DNA of 64,000 nt from Homarus americanus (taxonomy: Eukaryota > Arthropoda > Malacostraca > Decapoda > Nephropidae): positions 10,054,944 to 10,118,943 of the forward strand of contig NW_024722158.1 in assembly GCF_018991925.1 (NCBI RefSeq), given 5' to 3'. Positions 37,751 through 48,786 of the stretch are shown here, in pieces. The notes beneath the pieces were generated by a model. The model did not search any database. It was given only the letters and a program-made list of their open reading frames with translations, and was not told the origin of the DNA. Numbering within the stretch: the first letter of the stretch is position 1; each line of letters starts with the position of its first letter. A program made the translations under genes and the position numbers.

Positions 37751-39000
37751 TCATCCTCTCATTTGTGGAGTCAGAACAGCCGCACTTAAAGATTTATGAG
37801 TTTTTGGTTCCAACTGATAGTGTTTTTTTCACCAGAAGCAGAAAATAAGTAAAGCGGCAAGAATGTTACCATTATCATCGAATCCATGCGACAAAAAGAG
37901 ATCATTCATTGCACGACCCAGTATATGTTGAGTTGCAGACACTTGAGTCGATAGTGGTGTGTGTTAGTGAAAAATATGATTTCTAAACCAGCTTAAATGG
38001 AGACGCGTTAACTAGCGAGACAGATTTAAAATGGGAAAACGACATAACTAAACCAGTTATTTATTGTATCATCTGACAGTTAGCTGAAGAAGAACAAGCC
38101 AAGGTCTTATGGCTCCAAGAAAACAGGTACTCACTTTGTGTTTTAATATTGCAGTTCCGCTATATCTATTTTTTGTTTCTGTTCATATTGTTATTGAGAA
38201 ACAGCGACTCGGTATTTTAGATGTTGTTTTATATGTTTTTTCAAAGTCTATACGAGTTTGAAAATCATTTAGTATTCTTTTTAGTAATATTTATTGTTAT
38301 GATCCATTTGAGAGTATATTCTGTAGATCTACGGCGTGTGTGTGTGTGTGTGAACGTTGGTGATAATATTGGGTCAAAAATCATATTTTCCACCATGAAC
38401 TAGTAAAAACAAACAGCTCATAGAGTGTTATATGTGTCTCAGGTGTGCCCACCCACCACTCATGCCCATAAGAAGATAGATTATTTAATACAGTTCATAT
38501 TTATTTTGTCGTGATAGATACTGACATGTCAATCTTTCATTGACTTCGTCTTTTATTTTTTACAATATTGTCCAAAATATCGAAACAAACTATATTAAAG
38601 AAGGAATGATGGTGAAAGTTTACAAAAAAAATATTTCAATATTTCAGTAAGATTGGAGATCACTATCTGATGTTACTCATGACCTAATAAAGAAAATCTA
38701 GTAAGAAAAGTATTTTATTTGTATCGTTTCAAGACGATTCACAACGTAATAACATTATGGACAATGCACAGATAAGAGGTTTACATGTCAGTTCCTCAGA
38801 AGTTAGTGGTGGATTTATGATAAACAGAAGTATGTTATACGGTGGCTGGACAAGACACACAATTAGTCCGTCCTCAGTGATAAGAGGTCCTGTAGTGTTT
38901 CATTGTTACTCCTATAATTACCTCTATACGACACTTTGTCACTGGTGGACTTTGTCACAATAAATTTCACTTTGTTATAACTCACAGACATCGGGACACT
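37751..39000. other. AT-rich sequence, no gene seen
   Basis: ATG GCT CCA AGA AAA CAG followed by GTACTC at 38109-38132 looks like a minimal first exon but has no promoter context. Nothing else stands out. Confidence 0.4.
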
Positions 39001-39009
39001 AAGCAGGTG

Positions 39010-39232
39010 ATGTTTGTTAGATCACAGGACACGAAGAGGCAGGTCATGTTGTTGTTAGCTCACAGGGAGGCAGGTCAAGTTGTTGTTTTAAGATCACAGG
39101 ACACGGGAAGGCTGGTTATGTTGTTAGTCAGGACACAGGGAGGCAGGTCAAGTTGTTTTATTAGGCTCACAGGACACAGGAAGGTTGGTCATTTTGTTAA
39201 CTCACAGGACACAGGGAGGCATTCACTACTAA
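39010..39232. repeat. About 38-base tandem repeat
   Basis: About six copies of a unit near TCACAGGACACAGGGAGGCA then GGTCAAGTTGTTGTTAGC, with length variation. The 76-codon open frame here is a repeat product. Confidence 0.8.
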
Positions 39233-40340
39233 AATAGATCAGGTATCAACCTCTTTATTACGAACGCTTCTGTAAAAACAAACTTATCTCCCTTCATACG
39301 ATCACATAAACCCATTAAAATGTAGTTCCCAAAAAATCAATATAAGTAAAACTATTTATTGTAAGATATCGTATATCAAAATGTCCATAGCTGAGTAATG
39401 GATAAATATGTGTACAAATGACAGCTTGGACAGAGTAATGTTATGTTTATTTACCTTGTGAGTGATGTCGAGTTCTTGTAAACAATAAATGGTCCTGTGG
39501 TGTGACTTGAGGACAACTCGGGTACCTGCCCCTCAGACAGATGAAGCCAGATATGGTGAGTAACATTTACTTTTTATCCCTAGTTATACTTTCTCAGTGT
39601 GCAGTTTATATTTTTATATAAACAAGATTTATAATTTTATTAATTAAATTACACATATATCACTATTGGTCCAAATTATATACTTGATAAATAACCAATG
39701 AAGAAGAAATTCGTTTTGTCTATTGACTATGACAAACTGCATCTGTGTTGTGGCAGACGATTTTCCAGATGGATCAATAGGTTAGAACTAGGTGGCTCCA
39801 TGATGACTCAGTTGGCGACGCGTATTTTTCTGTTGTCTTCTTTTTCTTCTTGGTATTTTCATCTCCTGCCGTAACTAAGGTGACATAGCCAAGGTGAGTC
39901 CAAACAACATATCATGAACCAAACATTTTATGAAATCGTAGATACATATGCCTTTATTACATCTATGGAGGTTCTGAAACACAGTTTTTAAGCATTCTAA
40001 TAGGATCTAGTTCAGCTAGAGCAGGGTTTCTTTACCGTCTCTATCCTCCCTCCTGTGAGATGACGTATCGGCTCTGTAAATAGCCTACTTGCTTGTAATG
40101 ACATGGATCATTGGACCAACTTTTGATCACATTATTTTACTTTTTTTTTTCTTGCAATTTCAGTTTGTGTCATTGAAATTTATTGGCAAGTGAAATTTGA
40201 GGCCTACCTCTGTTGGTACGAATTGTCTCTGTAGTCAATTTCTAAGTACATATTCTGTGATAAGGAGAGGTGAGTTTCTGTTGGTATTACCACATGCCTT
40301 GGTACAATGGTGAGCGCATGAGGTACACTGAGGCACGTTC
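39233..40340. other. Unassigned sequence, no gene seen
   Basis: AT-rich; no support for an exon or a transposon end. The missing C-terminal part of the piggyBac relic to the right might be expected here, but I do not see it. Confidence 0.45.
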
Positions 40341-40895
40341 AGACTTATTGACCAGAGCAAGGCAGGTTCTTGCATGATATTCTCGTCAAGGGCTGGTGTG
40401 TACAGGCAGAAATTCTTAGCGGTATCTCAAGCATTTGTAGCACTGGGACACAGAAAAGTCTGAGGCCAAATATTTTTCTCTTAGTTTTTAAGTATTGTCG
40501 AAAATAAATTCTCCTTTGAAAAGTAAATACACTCATCTACAGCAAAAAATTTTGCCCGGGTCAAAGTAGAAGATACAATTCTCACGTAGAAGGTTGAAGT
40601 ATGACCCAAATTTTAACATAGGACAACATCACGAGAGGAGAACCAAAGAAAGCTAAAAATATGCATATATCTGTATGTATGAGTCTGACAATGACAAAGA
40701 GTAGGAGAGGTGGAGGGGCCCGCAGAGGGAGGTGATGAACCACTGGTGGCTGATAGCGTAGTAAAGGTGTTGTTACTGTCCTTTTCAGAATCATAGTCAC
40801 TGTCATTTTCTTCTGAAGAATTTCGAAAGATCATCGTCACTTTATAAGCAACTTTTAAACTCATCTTCGCTATCAGAGGTGTCTAATACCGCCAT
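40340..40895 (-). pseudogene. piggyBac-like transposase relic
   Basis: Reading the minus strand from ATG at 40895, MAVLDTSDSEDEF is followed, after a frameshift, by SSEENDSDYDSEKDSNNTFT and a Ser/Pro-rich stretch. This acidic Ser-rich N-terminus is typical of piggyBac-like transposases. At 40536-40345 a second block reads FQRRIYFRQYLKTKRKIFGL, resembling the start of the transposase core domain (the K-x-R-x-x-x-R-Q-Y-L/M-P-x-K region), then drifts frame. The segment between them, about 250 residues in a full element, is reduced to almost nothing. The catalytic aspartates are not present. TTAA-bounded termini were not identified. Confidence 0.62.
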
Positions 40896-41620
40896 GACTA
40901 CGGAGTTGAAAATATATCCCACCCTCAGGAAAAACATATGTCAACTACATATTCAAACATCAAAGGGGATTATTATATTATGAATCTTCAAAAGCAATTT
41001 TAATTGGTTGAAGAGATAGCACGAAAAATGGAAACTGATTGTTATTGGTTGATTTTCGTGTTTTATTTCGTCAGTAGACCTACTTGTCTCGAGACATTGT
41101 TGACATCACAGAATTGTTTTGCCGCTGTTTATAATGGACGTTTGAGCGCGTGTACAATACGTACAGTACCACATGACAAGGACGCCTTCACTTAGGAGGG
41201 AATGGAGGAAAGGTTGCTTTTTGTTCTGTCTATTCATTTCTCCTCACTAACGCTTCATAATAAAAACACAAATTTACGTAACAGCTGGATCAATATGTAT
41301 GCAAATGCTCATAATATGTATATAGATTAACGTATTTACAGGCATAAGAACTATATATATGCTTAATTAAATTTAACTGTTGGGATGGAAGTGTTTATGA
41401 GGAGAGGTTGTATATGTCATGCCTTCTACGAATAGTCTAACTAAGCGTTGAAATTCAATGACTATGTTGTGGGATGGTATATGTATTTTTTTATGATGCA
41501 GTTACCGTACCATAAGGCTTAGACTCCTGTGGTATTGTTGACTTTTTTTTTTATCATTTAAGAGGATCATCGCTGTCATATGGTCAGTAAACTTTACCAA
41601 ATTGTACAAATTCAGGGGGT
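40896..41620. other. AT-rich sequence, no gene seen
   Basis: No supported feature. Confidence 0.45.
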
Positions 41621-41623
41621 GTT

Positions 41624-41830
41624 AAAGTTAGGTTAGGTTAGGTTAGGTTAGGTTAGGTTAGGTTATGTTATGTTAGGTTAGGTTAGGTTAGTTAAGGTCA
41701 GGCCAGTTAAGGTTTGGCTAGTTAAGGTTAGGTAGTTAAGGTTAGGTAGTTAAAGTTAGGCTAGTTAAAGTTAGCTAGTTAAGGCTAGGCTAGTTAAGGA
41801 TAGGCTAGTTAAGGATATAGCAGGTAATTA
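41624..41830. repeat. Interstitial telomere-type (TTAGG)n array and derived repeat
   Basis: About 13 near-perfect GGTTA units (41624-41693) with two ATGTTA variants, passing into a longer diverged unit GTTAAGGTTAGGCTA that runs to about 41820. TTAGG is the telomere repeat of most arthropods including decapods. Flanking sequence on both sides shows that this is internal. Confidence 0.9.
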
Positions 41831-42205
41831 GGTCAGTGATGGTGCTGTTTACAGATAGTTTATCCACGTGACTAGTTCATATTTCGAGACAAAAAATAGA
41901 TATCATTATGTAACAATTATCTCTTAAGCCCATCACACATATGTTACGACGATGAACGTCGACAACAATGATGCTGATGAGGACAATGATGACAGAAACG
42001 ACGACAACGATAGCGGCAATGATATATCACAAACGATGGCAATGATGACGATGGTATACAGTGAAAACACCTTCGACCAAGATAACAGCTATGATATCAA
42101 CCAGACGTGGAAAGAACATAAACTGATGTGCTGTTGATCATTGGCGAATATTAAGTTAAATACAGTACACTCACTTAACTCCCAAAATGTAGGGTGTCCC
42201 AGAAA
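41831..42205. other. Low-complexity GAY trinucleotide stretch and AT-rich DNA
   Basis: 41950-42060 is rich in GAC/GAT/AAC triplets, giving an Asp/Asn-rich 61-codon open frame (41952-42137). I regard this as a degenerate microsatellite. Confidence 0.55.
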
Positions 42206-42213
42206 AATGCCCA

Positions 42214-42360
42214 GCCTCCCTCCCTCCCTGCCCGCCTGAGACACTGTGAGTTGGAGAGAGGGAGGGAGGGAGCAGGTAAGGAGGGAGGAAGCAGGCGGGG
42301 AGGGAGGGAGACAGGGAGCAGGCAGGGAGGGAGGGAGACAAGGGGCAGGCAGGGAGGGAT
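42214..42360. repeat. (GGGA)n-rich purine tract
   Basis: GGGAGGGA-type repeat with about three copies of a longer unit containing GAGCAGGCAGGGAGGGAGGG. A short CCCTCCCT segment at 42223-42234 lies just upstream and could pair with it as a hairpin. Confidence 0.8.
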
Positions 42361-44695
42361 TCTGATAATGACTTTTACTTTATAGTATTAGACGGCAGTG
42401 ATCAAGGTACTGGATAAACTCAAGGTAATTCATGTTGGCTTTGGTTAGGTTAGGTTAGGTCAAATATTATAGACTCTATTTGGTTATATAGTTAAGATTA
42501 AGTTAGATACGTTTGGTAGTTACGGTTTGTAAGGAGATAAATTTGTAAAGTTAAGTGGTTAATTTGCTTAGTTCTGATTGGTTAAGAATCAATGGCTTAG
42601 TTAGGCTAATTAAATAAAATACGTTTAGAAGGTTAATTAGGTTAAGCTAGACCAAAATGTTCGAAGTTAACATGTCTGGCCCTAACGTAATGGGCAGTGT
42701 GTGGGATTTACACGCAGACCACATTTTTCACCTCCTGCAGACTCGACAAATCTGTGCCTAGGAAGCTCTTTGCAGGATAATCCAATCTAAATCCTCCCTC
42801 TGCTGCAGTATTTCCCTGGTCCGGGATATTGGTTATACTATTATGAACACTATGTTATAGGAGTGGGTACTGGGAACTGTATGCAAGACCAGCACTCACA
42901 TCCCTCCTGACGAAACGTTTACAAACACTAATCTTGGAACACGTTTTAATTTGTGGAGAAAACGCTTAAGCTTTGTATCGTTTTTATCTTCTGAAGACTG
43001 AACGACTAAAAGAAAAGAAAAAAATCGTCTGTAAAAGTTGCAGATAGGGCACATTAAAGTTTAAAGAGAAGTTAATTTAAATTTCATTTTTAGATCCTTA
43101 TAATATTTCACTTGTTATGAAGACTCTCATGGCTCCTTATATTAAGAATCTCATGGCTCCTTATATTAAGACTCTCGTGGCTCCTTAAACCATTATTTTA
43201 CTCACTCAATAGGTTGCTTCTTGTTTTATTTCCCCCGAGAGAAGAAATGCATCAAAATGTGTCCTCTCTGTTGTATAGTTGGATCTCTTGCATAAGGTTC
43301 TCTCATTAATATCCATTTGTAGAGTCCTAATCTCAAAGTCGCGCCTGATGAGTCATTTTTCTGCTGTAATTGTCTATTAGTTGACTATCACTTAGGTAAT
43401 GAGGTGACTGTCGGTTCTGAATCATTTACACTTGCTCGCTGCGTCCACAAAGTCAAGTAAAACACTGACAATAGACTCAAATATCGGGTTCTTAAATAAA
43501 TTTATTTTGTCTCTTCGTTGAATTTATTAGTAATAAGAACAGTCGACTTTAACACGTTTTTGATACCCTTTTCGCTTAGTTAGAATGATGGATCACATAA
43601 GAAGAAAACATATTAAACGTAATGACCGACATTTCATTATTTAACTAACATTCCAAAAATGTTGGCCAAGCGATAAAATTTTCCACGTTGTTAGGTAAAA
43701 AAATAAATAAATAAAAACATAAATATTGAACAAAATATGAAATTGGGCCAATGTTTTATAAGTCATTTTGATGACTAAATCTTGAATAATATGAAGGAGC
43801 TTGTCGTCTTGTGTTGCTCGCTGTGTAGCTCATTACTGTCTCAAGGTGAACCCATTGAGAATTTATAAAAAGATTTATCGCCAGACGTGTTCCCGAGGTT
43901 TGTGGGTTTGTTTGTGTATCTGAGTGGCCATCTCACTGTCTGTACACATAAATTTGTACACATGCCACTGTTTATACATTCAATTTCAACGAAACATCTT
44001 AAAAAAAAATTCTTCTAGGAAAGATTTCTGATATGATAACATTGATTGAGCTGTATATATCACCCATCACCCTTTAGACTGAGTATGGAACACTGTCCCT
44101 AACAGGCAGCCAGGTCTATAGGGCTCATTTTCACTTTCAGATTTTAGAATGACCAACACAAAAAACATCACAGGTATGTTGAAAAAAAAGTGGTGCTTTT
44201 GTATTTTATTGAATAACTATGAAATTCTATTTCTGAGCTAATGAGTAACAGCTTTTAATAATTGAAAGTTCAACAGAGAACTTCGCCAGCGTAACAAGAA
44301 AGGAACATAACACTTAACATCAACATTAAGAACTTAACATTGTTAACGCCGAGCAACGACAAAGACGTAAGTTCTGAACTAAGGTCGTGTAGTGTATACT
44401 AAGGCCCTAATGAAATACGAGTATATAAGATGAACAAAGTCATCCACCATGCGTCCATCTTTGTGATCAGTATGTTTATAGTCCCTGGATATGGCACACT
44501 GGTTGCTAAACTTAGAGTCAAGGAGACAGCGTGACCCAAGGTAGGTAGATACCTAACTTGGCGTGACCAGCCTATCATTCTATCATCCCTTTACGTCTTC
44601 GACTGCTAGTTAGGTACAGTCTTAGTTTGTCGACTGAGGAGCTCACTGGCCGCTGCGTAAACGTACTTTTATGTGTCGTTGGACAACATCCCGAC
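42361..44695. other. AT-rich sequence, no gene seen
   Basis: Contains a short GGTTAGGTTAGGT block (42443-42460) and three copies of a 24-base unit around GACTCTCATGGCTCCTTATA (43120-43191). No gene, RNA or transposon end is supported. Confidence 0.5.
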
Positions 44696-44739
44696 CACCA
44701 CCCGTTAGGACCATTCCCCATCCTCACATTGATTACCAG

Positions 44740-46870
44740 CTGAGGGCAGCACAGTGTCCAGTACGATGGCTGTGAGACAGCAAGCCAGTATCCGCGGTGA
44801 CGCAGGAGCTGAGAGACCGGTACCGAGATGCAGACGGTCATCAGCACGACAAACGTCTTCGCATCGAAAAGTGGGCCGCCTGCGGGAGGCAGCCAACAAT
44901 TACCGCGATTCTGCTGTATTCTGGAAAGGGATCAAGGATGATGGGTCCACCTCTAGCAAGGTCCCCTTACTTGCCTGACCAAAACAACGTGAAAATATTT
45001 GAGGAGGAAAACGCAAGAATAATTATAAGGATATGGCGATTCACTTATTGTGAACAGAGAACGAGAGGGCTTGACAGGAGTTTGAGGATATTTTAGGTCA
45101 GTTGGGACCATCAGCACCTGCCCAGCCGTTGCCCACGGACTATTCACTAGACTGGTGGACGGCTACCTGACGGGCGAATGTTCCTGCAGATGTGTCAGCC
45201 GTCAAAGGGTTAAAACAAATCACCTGGGCAAGCCACAGTCAAGAAGATCCTGGCTCAACTCCCGACAACATGATAGAGAGGTTGCTCATATAACGCCTGC
45301 CTCGCCTCTGGATACTTCCTAAGATGTTCAAAATCGCCGTTATTCGCCTCATACCAAAAGCAGGGCCCAAAAAAGTCGAAAACTTTCGACCAATATCGCC
45401 TAGAGGTACCTGCCAAAATCTTCGAAAAAATAGTCAACAAGTGATTGCGGATGTATCTGGAGACGAAGACGTGCATAATCCCCGCCAGTTCGGCTTCCGT
45501 CGAGCTCGAGGCATTCCACCGCCATAGCTGGGGCCTACGAGCAGATCGCGCCGCCATGACTGGCCGCCTGCAGTGCAATGTAGTACTGAGGGACGTCAGC
45601 AAGGCGTTTGATAAAGTTTGGACGCGGGCTGCAGTATAAGATCATTCAACTGGGGCTACCTGAAAACCTGACGCGCCTGCTGCAACTTCATTACGGACCG
45701 CAGAGCCAAACAAGATGCAGAATATTTTGGAGAAGAATTCCCTCTTCAGGGCGTGCCTCAGGTTTTTGTTCTCACCAACCCTTTACACGCTTTACGGCTG
45801 ACCTGCCACCTCAATCGCGTCGGCAGCGAGTATGCCGTATGCCGACGATGGCGATCGTCACCTGCCCAGGAAGGTCCACGGCGATGGCGCGACACACTGC
45901 TCGGGCAATAGAGGATCGGATAAGAAAATAAAATGGAAAAAAAAAACAAACAAAACGGTACCGAGGTCATACCCATAGCCAAATCTGCCGGCGCCATTGA
46001 TGATCGACGACGAAAGATTGAGTACTTTAAAAAAGTGCAGCTGTCGGCCTCATCATCTCTCAGACGGGCATCATTTCACGTGAAAGACAGACTAAATAGA
46101 GCCAAAAGTCGCTGCACAATTAAACGTTTTAAACTGATGCCTGAGAAGATACAAGTTCCACCTGCGTGTCGCTGGTGAGGCCTGTGTTGGAGTGCCCATA
46201 TACCACCCGTCACACTCGGGAAGACTAGACTACAACAACCTCAGAGCTTCCAAAACAAGTGTTTGAGGTCAGCCAGTGGCCCAAACGCTACCCTACCAGG
46301 AGACAGTGAAACCCATCCACTACTGTGAAATAAAACAGAGGCCCTCAACGCCAGGTTCCATCACCTACGCTGGGAAGACATCGGGGAGGGCTTGCTAATC
46401 TCACAGCCCACCAGACCACCTCCACGCTGGAAGACATCAACGGAGGAGACCCCACGCCTGGTGGCCCCGAGTCTGCCCGCACTACAACAACCCAACCCAC
46501 GATCCATCTATGTCCCACGTAGTGATCCACCTTAGATTAAAACTTAGATGATATAAATTCACATTTAACAAGTCACAATCAAGGAGTCCATAACGAATAC
46601 AGTATAAGATGTTAATAAACTTGTAATTGTAAATCAATCTAGCCATTGTCTACTAAAATAACTATTGTGTAAATCCCTATTCTAAATCCTAGGTTAGCCA
46701 ACAAACTCTGTAATATGTAAACAAGGGTGTCACCCCCTCTGCTTAACTCATTAAACTTCTTTTTCCAACCTTTCCCCACTTCTAATTATATAAGCGACTT
46801 CTCCATCCTCATGTCTGGCTGTGCCTTGAGCCCCAGCAGGCCTTCCATCCTTTCCCACCTTAACCTAAAA

Positions 46871-46899
<29 letters not shown>
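44740..46899 (+). mobile_element. Jockey-like LINE, reverse transcriptase part to poly(A)
   Basis: 5'-truncated plus-strand copy. Visible in shifting frames are MFKIAVIRLIPKAG followed by ENFRPIS (fingers, about 45324-45400), NPRQFGFRRARG (near 45480), CNVVLRDVSKAFDKVW (palm, about 45575-45625), the LQAGVPQGSVLSP region (degenerate, near 45745), and a relic of YAVYADD near 45830-45850 now read as YAVCRRWRS. The C-terminal part includes HVKDRLNRAKS (near 46080) and a terminus ending in IYVPRSDPP with stop at 46533-46535. A 3' UTR of about 330 bases and a poly(A) tract (46868-46899) follow. Several indels and stops break the frame. The 3' UTR is closely similar to 63317-63660. The left limit is approximate. 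Confidence 0.88.
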
Positions 46900-46901
<2 letters not shown>

Positions 46902-48255
46902 ACGAGTTGTTGTGTTCTACAGCTGCTGCATCCTCGCCAGCGTCTCATTGAAGGCCGCCTTCACATCAGAAGAGCTCACAGCAATCGATGGAGAGAAGAC
47001 TTTGAAGATCTCCGCATCGCAGCCCGGCCGACCTTCCCACATCCGCCTGGGCTTCACTGTGTGTCCCAGGGATTTCCATCTAACCGACATTTACCTTTCA
47101 GGACCGCTACTTCCCAGATTGAAGATATGCGAGATCTTTGGCCAGACGGAGACTTCATCTTGTATGGATCACGAGTAGTCAGCCTGCTGCCCCACGCCGT
47201 CAGACCTTGGACCTACCACGAAAGAATCGAGGAGGAGGCTATTCGTTTAATGGATGGCAGACTGTATTGCTCGAATCGACGCGACATTGCAAGTACTGTC
47301 CGTGTTTCAGAACCATGCCAGATTCTGCAACCTAGCCAGCAACAGGAACCTTTTAATGCGACGATAACTCGAGTCCTGCGGTTTGCCGACTTCTTGCAGG
47401 GCAGGAAGTCCTTCCTCGCCATTGCCGATCGATTGTCTGATGGCCTGTTGTCATCCCCTGTAGTGATACAACTGCTACTGCCACCATCTGGAATTTTCAG
47501 ACATTACTTCAGGAGAAGCTGGTGTTCCTCCCACTAGGACTGATGGAGGACCCCAGTTCACCAGCCACGAGTTCCGGATCTCCATGGACCGCTAGAGTCC
47601 GCTATGTCGTGACCTCGCCCCACTCACTCCCCAGGCGATTGGACACGCTTGAAGCCGTGAAATCAAGACTGTGAAACACCTGATCCTTAAGGTGTCACCT
47701 CAGGAAATATCAATCATGAGATTCTGACGAGGTTTGTTAGAGTTAAGAACACTCTCGAACTCTTCACCGGATTCCCCCCAGCCCAGGTCTCTATATGGAC
47801 ACATCATCTCAGGTCTTGTGTTCCTGCCCAATCAAGCTCTTTTCTCTCAAGAACGGCAAGTTTAAATGAAGAATGTGAGCGCTTGCAGCAGAACGAGGCC
47901 GCAGATGTCGCTGTTCGTATGATCATGTCATGCCCGCCTCTTCCCAGGTTGAGTATCAGCCAGCAGGTCAGATTCAAGATCCGCATCTCACCGCTGGGAC
48001 AAGGCTAGGCTGTCATGGCATACGGTCCAGGACTACCAAGTGCCTTCCTAGTGGTAGAGCATGGTGGAGGAACCGGGCCATCTGCACCGTGGAGCCGCCT
48101 AGTGTTGACCCTTCCCCAGTTGGAGTCCCCCAATGTTGATGTTCTTTACAGTAAATCATCCACCTTGTGCTTCTGCCCCCAGCATCCGCAGAGGTCCGAG
48201 CCACTCAGAACAAAGGTCCGCCTCAAGATGAAACTATGAGCGATAGGGAGGGAGG
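46900..48255 (+). mobile_element. Outer Gypsy LTR retrotransposon, integrase-end fragment
   Basis: The right part of a Gypsy (Ty3-type) pol region. Seen are a tract ending CQILQPSQQQEPF (linker after the zinc-binding region, near 47310-47355), FLAIADRLSDG (integrase core, near 47410), TDGGPQFTSHEF (second catalytic Asp region, about 47540-47575) and, further on, LRSCVPA and PSGRAWWRNR (C-terminal GPY-like part, near 47800-48075). Frameshifts and stops are frequent. A purine tract at 48245-48255 (AGGGAGGGAGG) is the likely polypurine tract. The protease and reverse transcriptase are absent: the left edge abuts the LINE poly(A) at 46899. No envelope gene is seen. Confidence 0.78.
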
Positions 48256-48376
48256 TATAATATGGACAATTAAGTAGTAATTCTTGCTGTGTATTATTAT
48301 ATTACCTATTAATTATGTAAGTAGTAAAGTATTACAGAACATGTATTAATCCTATGTAATGTTTCCATTTATTATG
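48256..48376 (+). mobile_element. Left piece of the outer element's probable 3' LTR
   Basis: AT-rich sequence directly after the polypurine tract, interrupted at 48377 by the inner Gypsy element. Its continuation appears to be 52733-52969, after the inner element. The start TATAATATGG does not show the usual TG, so the exact limit is uncertain. Confidence 0.45.
48372..48376 (+). repeat. Target site duplication TTATG, left copy
   Basis: TTATG directly before the inner left LTR; the same five bases follow the right LTR at 52733-52737. Gypsy integrases typically produce duplications of 4-6 bases. Confidence 0.85.
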
Positions 48377-48769
48377 TGTATAGATATGTGAACACTTCGA
48401 CGCCAAGACTTGTTATCATTCATTGTACCATTTATTCACATGTCTGTATTAATACATATCATTATACCATGTCTGGATATCTATGCTATGTCTAATGCCT
48501 ATGTTCACCACTAGGCCCGGAGCATACTATGTCTGTACCGCTTGTCGAGTAACTAGAGGACCCCAGTTATTGTCCTAGTGATGTTCAGCAACTCTCCTTG
48601 CCCACAGACAACATCCCTCAGATTCCAGCCTGCCTACCCACGGTCCGGTCCCTTGTGCCCGCTTCTGTATCGGGTCGGCCATCACGCCAAGTCTGTACAC
48701 TTATTGAATATACCTACTGCTCAGGTTTCCTGGAGTTTCAAGAACCTTGTCTAGATTGCATCCACTACA
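48377..48769 (+). repeat. Inner Gypsy element, 5' LTR
   Basis: About 393 bases, from TGTATAGATATG to CATCCACTACA. It matches the copy at 52333-52732 closely apart from small indels and substitutions (visible over the whole length, for example TGTCTGTACCGC and CCTTGTCTAG). It begins TG and ends CA as expected of an LTR. Confidence 0.92.
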
Positions 48770-48786
48770 TGGCGCAGTTGAGTAGC
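48770..48786 (+). other. Primer binding site candidate
   Basis: TGGCGCAGTTGAGTAG starts directly after the LTR with the TGG that pairs with a tRNA CCA end. The priming tRNA was not identified. Confidence 0.6.

Noticed and set aside
38109..38132. Minimal first exon ATG GCT CCA AGA AAA CAG before GTACTC
   Set aside because: No promoter elements, AT-rich surroundings and a weak donor.
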